Below, one piece after another: positions 52,624 through 61,462 of a stretch of 64,000 nucleotides of DNA. Below the pieces are notes generated by a model. That model made no database searches. It was not told where the DNA came from and saw only the letters and a list, made by a program, of their open reading frames with translations. The position numbers and the translations under genes are program-made. How positions within the stretch are numbered: the first letter of the stretch is position 1; every line of letters begins with the position of its first letter. The DNA lies in contig NZ_VZZK01000033.1 of NCBI RefSeq assembly GCF_008806385.1, positions 768 to 64,767 on the forward strand, given 5' to 3'. The stretch is from Methylobacterium soli. Its GTDB lineage: Bacteria; Pseudomonadota; Alphaproteobacteria; Rhizobiales; Beijerinckiaceae.

Positions 52624-53469
52624 ATGAATTACCGGCACGCCTTCCATGCGGGCAATTTCGCCGACGTGCTGAAGCACCTCGTCCTGGCCCGCGTCCTCGC
52701 GCATCTGCGCACCAAGCCCGCGGGCTTCCGGGCCATCGACGCCTTCGCGGGGCTCGGCTTCTACGACCTCGCGGGCGACGAGGCCGGGCGCACCGGCGAG
52801 TGGGAGGCGGGCTGGGGCCGCCTCGACGAGCCCTTCCCGCTCGTCGTCGAGACCCTGCTCGCGCCCTATCGCGAGGCGGTGGCCAGGGTCCAGGAGCGCC
52901 ACGGCGCCAGCACCTATCCGGGCTCGCCCGCCCTCATCCGCGAGGCCCTGCGGCCGACCGATCAGGGCGTCTTCGTCGAGCTGCACCCGGACGACGCGGC
53001 ACTCCTGCGCGAGCGCTACAACGCGGACCCGCGCACCAAGGTGATGCATCTCGACGGCTGGACCGCGCTGAACAGCCTGATCCCGCCGCCCGAACGGCGC
53101 GGCCTCGTGCTGATCGACCCGCCCTACGAGGTCCCGGGCGAGATCGACCGCCTCGGCAGCCGCCTCGCCAAGGCGGTGGCGAAGTGGCCGACCGGCATCT
53201 TCCTGGCCTGGTACCCGATCAAGGATGTGGGCGCGCTGGAGCGCATGATGACGGCGCTCGACGGCGCCCTGAAGCGACCGGCCCTGCGCCTCGACCTGAT
53301 GATCGACCGGCCGGACGGCCTGCGCCTCGCGGGCACCGGCCTCGTCGTGGTCAACCCGCCCTGGACGCTCGCCGACGAGGCCAGCCTGTTCCTGCCGGCT
53401 TTGGCCGAGCGCCTGGCCCGGGGGGATTACGCCGCCTTCCGGTGCGAGGCGATCGGGGCCCCGGACTGA
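52624..53469 (+). CDS. rlmJ: 23S rRNA (adenine-2030-N6)-methyltransferase RlmJ
   Basis: This SAM-dependent rRNA methyltransferase has 281 residues. It starts with the family signature MNYRHAFHAGNFADVLKHLV, with AIDAFAGLGFYDL as the SAM-motif region, YPGSPALIREALRP, and the N6-adenine catalytic motif in LVLIDPPYEVPGE (DPPY). It methylates A2030 of 23S rRNA in E. coli. Start at ATG 52624. rlmN, another 23S methyltransferase, follows 132 bases later. Confidence 0.9.
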   Translation: MNYRHAFHAGNFADVLKHLVLARVLAHLRTKPAGFRAIDAFAGLGFYDLAGDEAGRTGEWEAGWGRLDEPFPLVVETLLAPYREAVARVQERHGASTYPGSPALIREALRPTDQGVFVELHPDDAALLRERYNADPRTKVMHLDGWTALNSLIPPPERRGLVLIDPPYEVPGEIDRLGSRLAKAVAKWPTGIFLAWYPIKDVGALERMMTALDGALKRPALRLDLMIDRPDGLRLAGTGLVVVNPPWTLADEASLFLPALAERLARGDYAAFRCEAIGAPD

Positions 53470-53601
53470 GGGGGTCGGCCCCCGCGCCCCGCCCGGAACG
53501 CAAGCCCCCGATCCGGCGGAGCCGCCTGCAAACATTCGCGTTTGCCCGTTGAATCACCTATATGCGGGGACATCTCCGCTCCAAACTGATCTGGATCCAT
53601 C

Positions 53602-54891
53602 ATGGCGACGGCGTCGTTCGACACCGCCCGGCGCGAAGGCAGCGCCGTTCCGGCAATCGAGAAGCTCCCCGAGGCGCAGGTCGAGGCCGGCCCGCTCCCG
53701 GGCCTGCGCGCCTCCCTCGTCGGGCTGACCCGGGAGGGGCTCAAGGCACATCTCGTCGCCATGGGCGTGCCGGAGCGCGAGAGCCGCATGCGCACGGGCC
53801 AGATCTGGCACTGGCTCTACGTGCGCGGCGCCCAGGACTTCGACGCCATGACCAATGTGGGCAAAGGCCTCAAGGCCCAGCTCAAGCAGCACTACACCCT
53901 CGACCGGCCCGAGATCGTGAGCCAGCAGGTCTCCCGCGACGGCACCCGCAAGTGGCTGCTGCGCATGGCGCCGACCGGCCGGCACGACCACAATCGCGGC
54001 GCCGAGATCGAGTGCGTCTACATTCCGGGGCCGGACCGGGGCACGCTCTGCGTCTCCAGCCAGGTCGGCTGCACGCTCACCTGCTCGTTCTGCCACACCG
54101 GGACGCAGCGCCTCGTGCGCAACCTCTCGGCCGCCGAGATCGCGGCGCAGCTCGTCGTCGCCCGCGACGCGCTCGGCGACTGGGTCGGCCAGATGCCCAC
54201 GCGCGACGCCACCGGCAGCGGCGAGGCGGGGCGCCTCGTCACCAACATCGTGTTCATGGGCATGGGCGAGCCCCTCTACAATCTCGACAACGTCGTCGAC
54301 GCGGTGGGCGTCATGGCGGATCCGGAGGGGCTCGGCCTGTCGCGGCGGCGCATCACGGTCTCGACCTCGGGCGTGGTGCCGCAGATGCATCGCCTCGGCG
54401 AGGAGGCGCACGCGATGCTCGCCATCTCGCTCCACGCCGTGCGCGACGAACTGCGCGACGAGCTGGTGCCGCTCAACCGCAAGTACCCGATCGCCGATCT
54501 CCTCGACGCCTGCCGCCGCTATCCGGGCCTCAACAACGCCCGGCGCATCACCTTCGAGTACGTGATGCTGAAGGGCGTCAACGATTCGGATTCGGATGCG
54601 CGCGAGCTGGTGCGGCTCCTCAAGGGCATCCCGGCCAAGATCAACCTGATCCCGTTCAACCCCTGGCCGGGCAGCCGCTACGAATGCTCGGACTGGGAGC
54701 GAATCGAGCGCTTCTCCGAGATCGTCTTCAATGCCGGCTACGCCTCGCCGGTGCGCACGCCCCGCGGCCGCGACATCCTGGCGGCATGCGGCCAGCTCAA
54801 GAGCGAGACCGAGAAGCTGCGCGCCCGCGCCCGCCTGATGCTCGAGGAGGGCATCGGCGCCGAGCGGATGTATGCCGGCGGCGAGGATTGA
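53602..54891 (+). CDS. rlmN: Dual-specificity RNA methyltransferase RlmN
   Basis: This radical-SAM enzyme makes 2-methyladenosine at 23S A2503 and tRNA A37. The 429-residue protein has the [4Fe-4S] motif CTLTCSFCHTG near residue 155, GMGEPLYNLDNVV, and the two methyl-transfer cysteines, one in the cluster region and one in ILAACGQLKSE. A longer N-terminus (~45 residues, TASFDTARREGS..) is present. An insert GDWVGQMPTRDATGSGEAGR is also seen, as in other Hyphomicrobiales. Start at ATG 53602. Confidence 0.93.
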   Translation: MATASFDTARREGSAVPAIEKLPEAQVEAGPLPGLRASLVGLTREGLKAHLVAMGVPERESRMRTGQIWHWLYVRGAQDFDAMTNVGKGLKAQLKQHYTLDRPEIVSQQVSRDGTRKWLLRMAPTGRHDHNRGAEIECVYIPGPDRGTLCVSSQVGCTLTCSFCHTGTQRLVRNLSAAEIAAQLVVARDALGDWVGQMPTRDATGSGEAGRLVTNIVFMGMGEPLYNLDNVVDAVGVMADPEGLGLSRRRITVSTSGVVPQMHRLGEEAHAMLAISLHAVRDELRDELVPLNRKYPIADLLDACRRYPGLNNARRITFEYVMLKGVNDSDSDARELVRLLKGIPAKINLIPFNPWPGSRYECSDWERIERFSEIVFNAGYASPVRTPRGRDILAACGQLKSETEKLRARARLMLEEGIGAERMYAGGED

Positions 54892-54931
54892 GTGCCGGGC
54901 GGCCGCACCATCCGAGGGGTAGCCGTCCGGG

Positions 54932-55651
54932 CTAGAGCGCCCACGCGATCGGGGCGAGGCCCTGTGATGCGAGCCACGCATTCGCCCGCCCGAAGGGCGC
55001 CGAGCCCGGAAAATCCCGCGCCCGGTTAAGCGGCGAGGGGTGCCCGCTCTCGATGACGCAGTGGCGCGCCCGGTCGATCAGCCCGGCCCGCGCTCGGGCC
55101 TGCGCCCCCCAGAGCAGGAACACGGCCGGCTGCGGCCGGGCCGAGACCGCCGCCACGGCCTCGTCGGTGAGTTGCGACCAGCCGTAGCGCAGATGCGCGC
55201 CGGCCTGGCCGGCCTCCACCGTCAGGGCGCTGTTGAGGAGGAGCACTCCCTGGCGCGCCCAGGGCGTCAGGTCCCCGCGCGCCGGCTTGGCTACCGGCTC
55301 GGCCGCCGGCGTGGCTGTCGGCTTGTCCGGGTCGATCTCGGCGAGGATCACCTTCAGGGAGGCGGGGAGCCGGCGGGATCCCACATACGAGAAGGCGAGG
55401 CCGTTGGCATCGCCCGGCGTCGGGTAGGGATCCTGGCCGAGGATCACGACCTTCACGTCGGGCAGGGGCGTCAGCGCGAGGGCGTTGAAGACGTTCGAAG
55501 GGGCGGGGAGCACCTGCGCGCCGGCCGCGATGCGGGCATCGACCCGCGCCGCCACCGCGTCGGCCGCGCCCTCGGTGAAGAAGGGCAGCCGGGCCCAGGG
55601 CGAGCCGGAGGCGCGGAAGCGGCGCAGCGCCGCGGCGACGGTGTCTGTCAT
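54932..55651 (-). CDS. ung: Uracil-DNA glycosylase
   Basis: This family-1 UDG removes uracil from DNA in base-excision repair. The 239-residue protein has VVILGQDPYPTPGDANGLAFS (water-activating Asp), RQGVLLLNSALTVE and the His loop in VIESGHPSPLNRARDF. Between DPDKP and LTPW lies a Pro/Ala-rich insert (TATPAAEPVAKPARGD) longer than usual. Its ATG overlaps the stop of the upstream 5'-nucleotidase gene by 4 bases (55648-55651), so the two are co-transcribed. Confidence 0.92.
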   Translation of the reverse strand: MTDTVAAALRRFRASGSPWARLPFFTEGAADAVAARVDARIAAGAQVLPAPSNVFNALALTPLPDVKVVILGQDPYPTPGDANGLAFSYVGSRRLPASLKVILAEIDPDKPTATPAAEPVAKPARGDLTPWARQGVLLLNSALTVEAGQAGAHLRYGWSQLTDEAVAAVSARPQPAVFLLWGAQARARAGLIDRARHCVIESGHPSPLNRARDFPGSAPFGRANAWLASQGLAPIAWAL

Positions 55652-57198
55652 CGAGGGATCGGGCTGCCTTCAGCGACCAGGATGCGGGCCCCGGCCTCGA
55701 TGGCGAGGGGCGCGGTGCGGCGGATGTAGGCCATGACCTCGTTCGAGACGAGCTTGCCGTCCGTCGCGCCGATCAGGGTGCGCCCCTGCGCCAGCATGCC
55801 GTAGCCGTTGCCGCCGTCATACAGGAAGCTGTTCGAGGCGACCCGGTAGCTGCGGGCGGGATCCAGGGGTTCGCCCGCGACCGTGACGGAGGCGATGCGG
55901 TGCCCGGGCTGGGCGGCGGGATCGAGCGTCACCACGAGGCCCGAGACCTGCGCCATGCGGCCGGAGGGGCGGCCGTAATCGGCGAGCCCGTTCTCCAGGG
56001 CCGCCAGGACCTGCGCGCCCGTGATCGCGACCAGCACCGTGGTGTTGCCGAAGGGAAGCTCGGTGAGCACGTCGCGCCGGGTCAGTTCCGCCCCGGCCGG
56101 GTAGAGCCGGTTCCCCCGGATGCCGCCGCCATTCATGATCGCGATCTCGGCCCCGGTGGCGGCGCGCAGCGCGTCGGCCACGAGGTCGCCGAAGCTCGAT
56201 TCGCGGGCCCGCACGGTGGCGACGCGGCTGTCGAGGGCCGTCTTGGTCCGCCCGATCGCCACGTCGAGCTCGCGCGACAGGGCCGCCTCGTGGCGCTGGA
56301 CCACCGCCAGCGTCGCGGGATCCGGGCGCACGAGGCTCGAATCGTGGATGCGGAAGCGCGGGCGCCAGGTGACGCGCCGGGTCCTGCCCTCGCCCGTCAC
56401 CGTCGCGGTGATGTCGATGGCCGTGACGTAATGGGCGTCGTGGCTCGATTCCGCCAGCACGCGCTGGCCATCGTAATGCACCAGGAGGTCGTGGTCGTGG
56501 CCGGATAGCAGGATGTCGACAAGGCCCGCCGCCACGATCGCGCGGTCGGTGGGGCGCGCCGTGTGGGCGACGCCGACGACGATCTCGGCCCCCTCCCGGC
56601 GCAGTTCCTCGGCCTGGTCGGCGAGCGTCTCCATCTCGGGGCCGAAGCGCAGGTCCTGGCTCTGGGATTTCTGCGGCGTGCTCTCGAGCGCGATCCCGAC
56701 GATTCCGACCTGGATGCCCCCGAGGCTGACGATCATGCGGTCGCGCAGGCCCGGCAGGATCTGCCCCTGCGCGTCCCGGAGATTGGCCGCCAGGACCGGG
56801 AAGCTCGCCTCCCCCATGCGCTCCAGGAAGGTGGCGGGGCCGAAATCGAACTCGTGGTTGCCCGGCACGAACACGTCCGGGGGCGCGAGATCGAGGAGCT
56901 CGATGATGTGGGCGCCCTTGTCGAAGCCCGACATCAGGGAGGGCGAGAGGGTGTCGCCCGCATGCGCGTAGAGCATCGGCACGCCGCGGGCCCGCTCCGC
57001 CTTCACGATGGCGTTGAGCCGCGCGAAGCCGCCCCAGCCGTCGGCCTCGGCCATCTGGTAGACGTCGTTGACGAGGAGAAGCGTGAAGGTCGGGTCGGGG
57101 GCGGGGCCCTGCGCCTCGGCCGCCCTGGCCGTCAGCCCCGCGGCGAGGCCAGCACCGAGGCCGAGGCCGAGGGTCTGGCGGCGATTGGGGCGCGGCAT
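55648..57198 (-). CDS. Periplasmic 5'-nucleotidase / 2',3'-cyclic phosphodiesterase family protein
   Basis: The 516-residue protein has a Tat-like signal (PNRRQTLGLGLGAGLAAGL..AEA), a calcineurin-type metallophosphatase domain (TLLLVNDVYQM; HAGDTLSPSLMSGF; VPGNHEFDFGPATF; SGHDHDLL) and the C-terminal substrate domain (MNGGGIRGNRLYPAGAELTR, LPFGNTTVLVAITGAQVL, NSFLYDGGNGYGML). It would remove phosphate from extracytoplasmic nucleotides. The usual first Asp-x-His is changed to ND-V-Y here, so a metal ligand may be missing. It is translationally coupled to ung. Confidence 0.88.
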   Translation of the reverse strand: MPRPNRRQTLGLGLGAGLAAGLTARAAEAQGPAPDPTFTLLLVNDVYQMAEADGWGGFARLNAIVKAERARGVPMLYAHAGDTLSPSLMSGFDKGAHIIELLDLAPPDVFVPGNHEFDFGPATFLERMGEASFPVLAANLRDAQGQILPGLRDRMIVSLGGIQVGIVGIALESTPQKSQSQDLRFGPEMETLADQAEELRREGAEIVVGVAHTARPTDRAIVAAGLVDILLSGHDHDLLVHYDGQRVLAESSHDAHYVTAIDITATVTGEGRTRRVTWRPRFRIHDSSLVRPDPATLAVVQRHEAALSRELDVAIGRTKTALDSRVATVRARESSFGDLVADALRAATGAEIAIMNGGGIRGNRLYPAGAELTRRDVLTELPFGNTTVLVAITGAQVLAALENGLADYGRPSGRMAQVSGLVVTLDPAAQPGHRIASVTVAGEPLDPARSYRVASNSFLYDGGNGYGMLAQGRTLIGATDGKLVSNEVMAYIRRTAPLAIEAGARILVAEGSPIPR

Positions 57199-57294
57199 CG
57201 GGGAGCGTCTCCGAGGAAGGCGCCCTTGATAGGCCGCGCCCCGTCACGGCGCTATGGCGCCGCCGGCCATCACGGGCGGCCCCGGGCCCGCCGC

Positions 57295-58248
57295 CTAGCG
57301 CGGCGCGAAGGTGTCGCGCACGGCCTTGGCGTTGCGCCGGACCATCGGCCAGATCCAGGCGCCGGAGGCGAGATAGGCGGCGGCCGGCATCGGCTTCAGC
57401 TCGGCGGCGAGGCGCTGGGCGAGGCCCGGCGCGGCGATCGGGCCGGCCGGCAGCTCCGACTTGCGGTAGACCACCGTGGTGTCCTCGCGCCAATACTCGG
57501 TATGCGGCACGAGGCCGGCCCGGCGGGCGGTGAGGTCGAAGGTGTCGCGCACGAAACCGTGCACGTGGGCGAAGTGGAAGCGCTCATGCGGCGGCTTGCC
57601 GGTGGCGGCCATGTTGGGTACGGCGGCGTAGAGCACGCCGTCGGGCTTCAGCCAGCGGGCGAGGCGCTCCATCACGTCGGCGGGGTCGCGCAGATGCTCC
57701 ATCACGTGATGCGTCGTGATCACGTCGAAATAGCCCGGGGCGAAACGGTCGTCCTCGGCATCGTCCAAAACCTCGACGCCGTGATGCTCGCGCGCATAGG
57801 TCGCGTAGTCGCGGCCCGGCTCGACGCCGATCGCCTCGCAGCCCCGCGCCCGGGCGGCGGCCAGGAACTCGCCCGAGCCCGAGCCGAAATCGAGGACGCG
57901 GGCCCCGGGCACCAGCTTCGGCGCCAGGAGATCGGCCCGGAAGGCGGCCTCGCGGGCGGAGCGGTTGAGGTGATGGCGCGGCGGACCGCCCGCGAAGGCG
58001 AGCTGGTAATCGGCCCGGTAGGCGGTCGCGTAATAATCCGCGAGCTCGCCCGGCGTCGGCATCGGGTCGGTGCGGATCAGGCCGCACTGGGTGCAGGCGA
58101 TGGATTTCAGGGTCTTCAGGCGCCGGTCGGTCTCCGCCACCGTCACGCTCTCGCGCGATCCGCACAGATTGCAGGCCGTGGGCGCCCCCGTGTAGGGGTA
58201 GCCCGTGAACGGCATGAAGTGGTTGAGGAAGTAGCGGGGAGACGGCAT
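57295..58248 (-). CDS. SAM-dependent methyltransferase with N-terminal zinc-ribbon cysteines
   Basis: The 317-residue protein starts with two CxxC pairs (ACNLCGSRESVTV and IACTQCGLIRTDP), a small zinc-binding domain often fused to sugar or nucleotide-sugar methyltransferases. A class I SAM domain follows (ARVLDFGSGSGEFLAAARAR, GYFDVITTHHVMEHLRDPAD). The C-terminal part AHVHGFVRDTFDLTARRAG is common in that group. The substrate is unknown. It is divergent from hemH with a 183-base gap. Confidence 0.83.
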   Translation of the reverse strand: MPSPRYFLNHFMPFTGYPYTGAPTACNLCGSRESVTVAETDRRLKTLKSIACTQCGLIRTDPMPTPGELADYYATAYRADYQLAFAGGPPRHHLNRSAREAAFRADLLAPKLVPGARVLDFGSGSGEFLAAARARGCEAIGVEPGRDYATYAREHHGVEVLDDAEDDRFAPGYFDVITTHHVMEHLRDPADVMERLARWLKPDGVLYAAVPNMAATGKPPHERFHFAHVHGFVRDTFDLTARRAGLVPHTEYWREDTTVVYRKSELPAGPIAAPGLAQRLAAELKPMPAAAYLASGAWIWPMVRRNAKAVRDTFAPR

Positions 58249-58431
58249 GTCGCGCCCTGTCCTGTCGTTTCTTCGCTGGCAGGCTCCGTGCTCTAGTTAG
58301 ATATCCACCCGGACACAACTGCGGCCCCGTCCCGTGCGGATCCGCCCCTCGCCCGAGGCCGGGCGTCAGAGATGCGTCGCCGGGCGAGCCGGCGGCGGTG
58401 ACAGGAAGCGGCGCCAAGCCGGAAAAGCCCG

Positions 58432-59586
58432 ATGAACGAACGCGTCGAACCCTCCTCGCTGCAGGCGCCCCACGCCCGGGAGCCGCAGCGCCCCGGCCCG
58501 GGGGCGCCGCTTCCCGGCCAGGGGGCATCGCTCCCCGGCCCGGGGGCGCCGCTCCCCGGCCAGGGGGCCCCTCTGCCGGCCGAGCACCCGCCGGTGCGCT
58601 GGGGCCGCGTCGGCGTGCTCCTGATGAACCTCGGCACGCCCGAGGGCACGAGCTACTGGCCGATGCGGCGCTACCTCAAGGAATTCCTCTCGGACCGGCG
58701 CGTCATCGAGGTGCCGCGCCTGATCTGGTGGCCGCTCCTCAACCTGATCATCCTGACCAAGCGCCCCGGCCCGAAGGGCAAGGACTACGCGAGCGTCTGG
58801 AACAACGAGCGCGACGAGGGCCCGCTCAAGACCATCACGCGCGGCCAGTGCGAGCGGCTGCAGGCGGCCATGGGGGATTCGGTCGTGGTCGACTGGGCGA
58901 TGCGCTACGGCAAGCCGGAGGTCTCCCTGCGCATCCAGGCGCTCCTCGACCAGGGCTGCGACCGCATCCTGCTGGTGCCGCTCTATCCCCAATACGCGGC
59001 GGCCACCTCCGCCACCGCCTGCGACCAGGCCTTCAAGGCCCTGATGCAGATGCGCTGGCAGCCGACGGTGCGGGTCTCGCCGCCCTATCACGACGATCCC
59101 GTCTACATCGAGGCCATGGCCCAATCGATCCGCGAGGGGCTGGCCAGGCTCGATTTCGAGCCGGAGGTGATCCTCACCTCGTTCCACGGCGTGCCGAAGA
59201 GCTACCTGCTCAAGGGCGACCCCTACCATTGCCAATGCGTGAAGACCGGCCGCCTGATCCGCGAGGCCCTGGGCTTCTCGCCCGAGCGGATGCGCGTCAC
59301 CTTCCAGTCGCGCTTCGGCAACGAGGAATGGCTGAAGCCCTACACGGACGAGACCGTGCAGGCGCTCGCCAAGAGCGGGGTCAAGCGCATGGCCATCGTG
59401 GCGCCGGGCTTCACGGCCGATTGCCTGGAGACCCTGGAGGAGCTCGACGGCGAGAACCGCCATTATTTCGAGGAGAATGGCGGCGAGCGCTTCGCCTACA
59501 TCCCGTGCCTCAACGATTCGGACCTCGGCATGCGGGTGATCGAGAACGTGGTGCGGCGGGAATTGCAGGGCTGGCTCCCGGCCTGA
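58432..59586 (+). CDS. hemH: Ferrochelatase with a repeat-containing N-terminal extension
   Basis: This enzyme inserts ferrous iron into protoporphyrin IX. The core (about residues 55-384) has VGVLLMNLGTPEG, VVDWAMRYGKPEV, VPLYPQYAAATS, the catalytic His in ILTSFHGVPKSYLLKGDPY and TFQSRFGNEEWLKP. Before it are about 54 extra residues, including a 7-residue unit G(P/Q)GA(P/S)LP repeated four times (residues 22-49; DNA 58495-58578, 21-bp unit). No such extension is needed for activity. The start is at ATG 58432; a downstream start is not obvious because the next in-frame Met is within the core. Confidence 0.92.
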   Translation: MNERVEPSSLQAPHAREPQRPGPGAPLPGQGASLPGPGAPLPGQGAPLPAEHPPVRWGRVGVLLMNLGTPEGTSYWPMRRYLKEFLSDRRVIEVPRLIWWPLLNLIILTKRPGPKGKDYASVWNNERDEGPLKTITRGQCERLQAAMGDSVVVDWAMRYGKPEVSLRIQALLDQGCDRILLVPLYPQYAAATSATACDQAFKALMQMRWQPTVRVSPPYHDDPVYIEAMAQSIREGLARLDFEPEVILTSFHGVPKSYLLKGDPYHCQCVKTGRLIREALGFSPERMRVTFQSRFGNEEWLKPYTDETVQALAKSGVKRMAIVAPGFTADCLETLEELDGENRHYFEENGGERFAYIPCLNDSDLGMRVIENVVRRELQGWLPA

Positions 59587-59675
59587 TGCCGGGCCCGGGC
59601 CGCTTGCGAAGCCTGCGCCCGCCTCTATCATTCCCGGGCTTGGCCGCAGGGACGGCGCGCTCACGAGGAACGGCG

Positions 59676-59819
59676 ATGGGTTTCTTTATCGTTATCGGCT
59701 GCCCCTGGCTCCTCCTCGCCTTTCTCGACCTGATGAAGCAGCGCCGCGAGACGGAGCTGAACCCCTACGAGACGCCGCCGGTGACGGGCTCGGCCTACCT
59801 GATGCCGGACGTCTCCTGA
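59676..59819 (+). CDS. Small single-TM membrane protein
   Basis: This 47-residue protein has one hydrophobic helix (GFFIVIGCPWLLLAFLDLM) followed by KQRRETELNPYETPPVTGSA. The ATG at 59676 has a GAGGAA ribosome site. Codon use matches the neighbours. It lies between hemH and the convergent DUF1772 gene. No family was recognised, but the size, site and helix support a real gene. Confidence 0.55.
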   Translation: MGFFIVIGCPWLLLAFLDLMKQRRETELNPYETPPVTGSAYLMPDVS

Positions 59820-59837
59820 CGGGACCGGCCCCGAGGC

Positions 59838-60266
59838 TCAGGCCAGCGCGAACAGGAACAGCATCGCCGCCGCCGCGCCGAGGGCGCCGCGCACCGCGTG
59901 GAGCCGCCCCCAGCGCTCGATCAGGCCGCGGCTCTCCGGTCCCGCCTGGCCGGGTTCCATCGCCATCAGGCGCCGGTTCGTCGGCATGATCGCGAGCATC
60001 GTGTAGGGCCAGTTGGCGAGCATCAGCACGCCGCCGAGCAGAAACGCGCCCTGCCCGCTCTGCCACCAGGCCACGGCCCCGCACAGGAAGCCGAGGATCG
60101 CGAGCGGCGCCTGCAAGGCGAAGCCGCGCCGGTAGGCCGGCTGCCACTGCGTCAGCAGGGCGCGATCGTCGAGCCCGAGGCGCGCCGGCTGCTCCGCCAC
60201 GTTGATGTAGAGCGCCGCGCCCGTGAACAGCGCGGCGACGGTGAGGGCCGACAATCCGGCGAGCAT
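59838..60266 (-). CDS. DUF1772 family membrane protein
   Basis: This 142-residue protein has four helices: LAGLSALTVAALFTGAALYI, FALQAPLAILGFLCGAVAWW, GAFLLGGVLMLANWPYTMLA and GALGAAAAMLFLFALA. The conserved AIMPTNRRLMA in the third loop fits DUF1772 (anthrone-oxygenase-like). Function unknown. ATG 60266 is chosen; the extra residues from 60308 are Arg-rich. Confidence 0.8.
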   Translation of the reverse strand: MLAGLSALTVAALFTGAALYINVAEQPARLGLDDRALLTQWQPAYRRGFALQAPLAILGFLCGAVAWWQSGQGAFLLGGVLMLANWPYTMLAIMPTNRRLMAMEPGQAGPESRGLIERWGRLHAVRGALGAAAAMLFLFALA

Positions 60267-60369
60267 CGCTGTCCTCCCTGGCGCCCTCCGCCGAACCGGG
60301 CGCGGCACCGAGATCGGCGTGCGGCCCCCGCCCCAGCGCGACCGGGACCAGGTCCGGTCCCGGAGGTGA

Positions 60370-61296
60370 TCAGGGCTTCTTCGTCTCCAGGGGGGGCGGC
60401 GCCACGGGCGGGGCCGCGTCCGTGCGCTCGACCTTGGCGCCCTCGCGCAGCTTCAGGATGAGGTCCTGCTGGGCCTTGCGGGTCAGGTACTGGTCGACCT
60501 GCTCCCGCATCTCCTCGAAGCTCGGGACCGGCTTGGTGCGCTTCTCCTCGACCTTGATCACGTGCCAGCCGAACTGGGTCTTGACCGGGTCGGAGACCTG
60601 GCCGACCGGCATCTTGAAGGCGGCGTCGGCGAAGGGCGCCACCATGCGCTCCTTGGTGAACCAGCCGAGATCGCCCCCCTCGGTCTTCGAGCCCGGGTCC
60701 TTCGAGACCTCGGCGGCGACCTTCGAGAAATCCTCCCCGCCCTTGATGCGCTCGGCGATCTTCTTCGCCTCGGCCTCGTTGTCGACGAGGATGTGGCGGG
60801 CATGGACCTCCTCCTCGGGCTTCATCGCCTTGGCGGTCTGGTCGTAGAGCGCCCGCGCGGCCTCGGGGGTGGCCGCCTTCTTGGCCTCGCGCTCGAGATA
60901 TTCGTCGAGCAGCAGCTTGTCGCGGAAATAGGCGAGCTTGCGCTTGAAGTCGGGCGTGTCGCTGATCTTGGCGGTCTCGGCGGCCTGGGCGCCGACCTTG
61001 AGGTCGATCATGTAATCGACGAGCAGCTTCTGCTTCTGCGCTTCGTCGACGCCCGGCAGCGACAGGGCCGGGTCCTCGCCCGCGATCGTCAGGTCGCCCT
61101 GCGTGATCGGGGCGCCGTTCACCTTGGCCACCACCGTGTCGGGGGCGGGAGTCGCGGTCGGAGCCGGGGTTGCGGCGGGGGCGGCCGCGGGCGTCGGCGT
61201 CGATTGCGCCCGGGCTGAGGGGGCCCAGGCGACGGCCGGGAGGGCGAGGCTCAAGGCGAGGGTGCTGGCGCGCCAGAGAGGGGTGGGCATCGGCAT
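60370..61296 (-). CDS. Parvulin-type peptidyl-prolyl cis-trans isomerase
   Basis: The 308-residue exported foldase has a signal peptide (ASTLALSLALPAVAWAPSARA), a Pro/Ala/Thr-rich linker, a SurA/PpiC-like N-terminal region (VVAKVNGAPITQGDLTIAGE) and a rotamase domain (EEVHARHILVDNEAEAKKIA, then SKTEGGDLGWFTKERMV and TQFGWHVIKVEE). It aids folding of periplasmic and outer-membrane proteins. It sits near secA and is divergent from it, a common arrangement in Hyphomicrobiales. Start at ATG 61296. Confidence 0.9.
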   Translation of the reverse strand: MPMPTPLWRASTLALSLALPAVAWAPSARAQSTPTPAAAPAATPAPTATPAPDTVVAKVNGAPITQGDLTIAGEDPALSLPGVDEAQKQKLLVDYMIDLKVGAQAAETAKISDTPDFKRKLAYFRDKLLLDEYLEREAKKAATPEAARALYDQTAKAMKPEEEVHARHILVDNEAEAKKIAERIKGGEDFSKVAAEVSKDPGSKTEGGDLGWFTKERMVAPFADAAFKMPVGQVSDPVKTQFGWHVIKVEEKRTKPVPSFEEMREQVDQYLTRKAQQDLILKLREGAKVERTDAAPPVAPPPLETKKP

Positions 61297-61462
61297 GGAG
61301 GTCCGTCCTTGGGCAGCGGCGCGCCCCTTGTCGGCCGGGCGGCCAGGGTCTTCGGCGCGGGAATCGTGAGCGGCAAGCGCCGCGGGGGCGCGGCGACTCA
61401 GGTGGAGCTTGAGCCCCAGAAAGGCAAGCGTCCCGGCCCCGCGCCTGGCCGCGGATCCCGGC

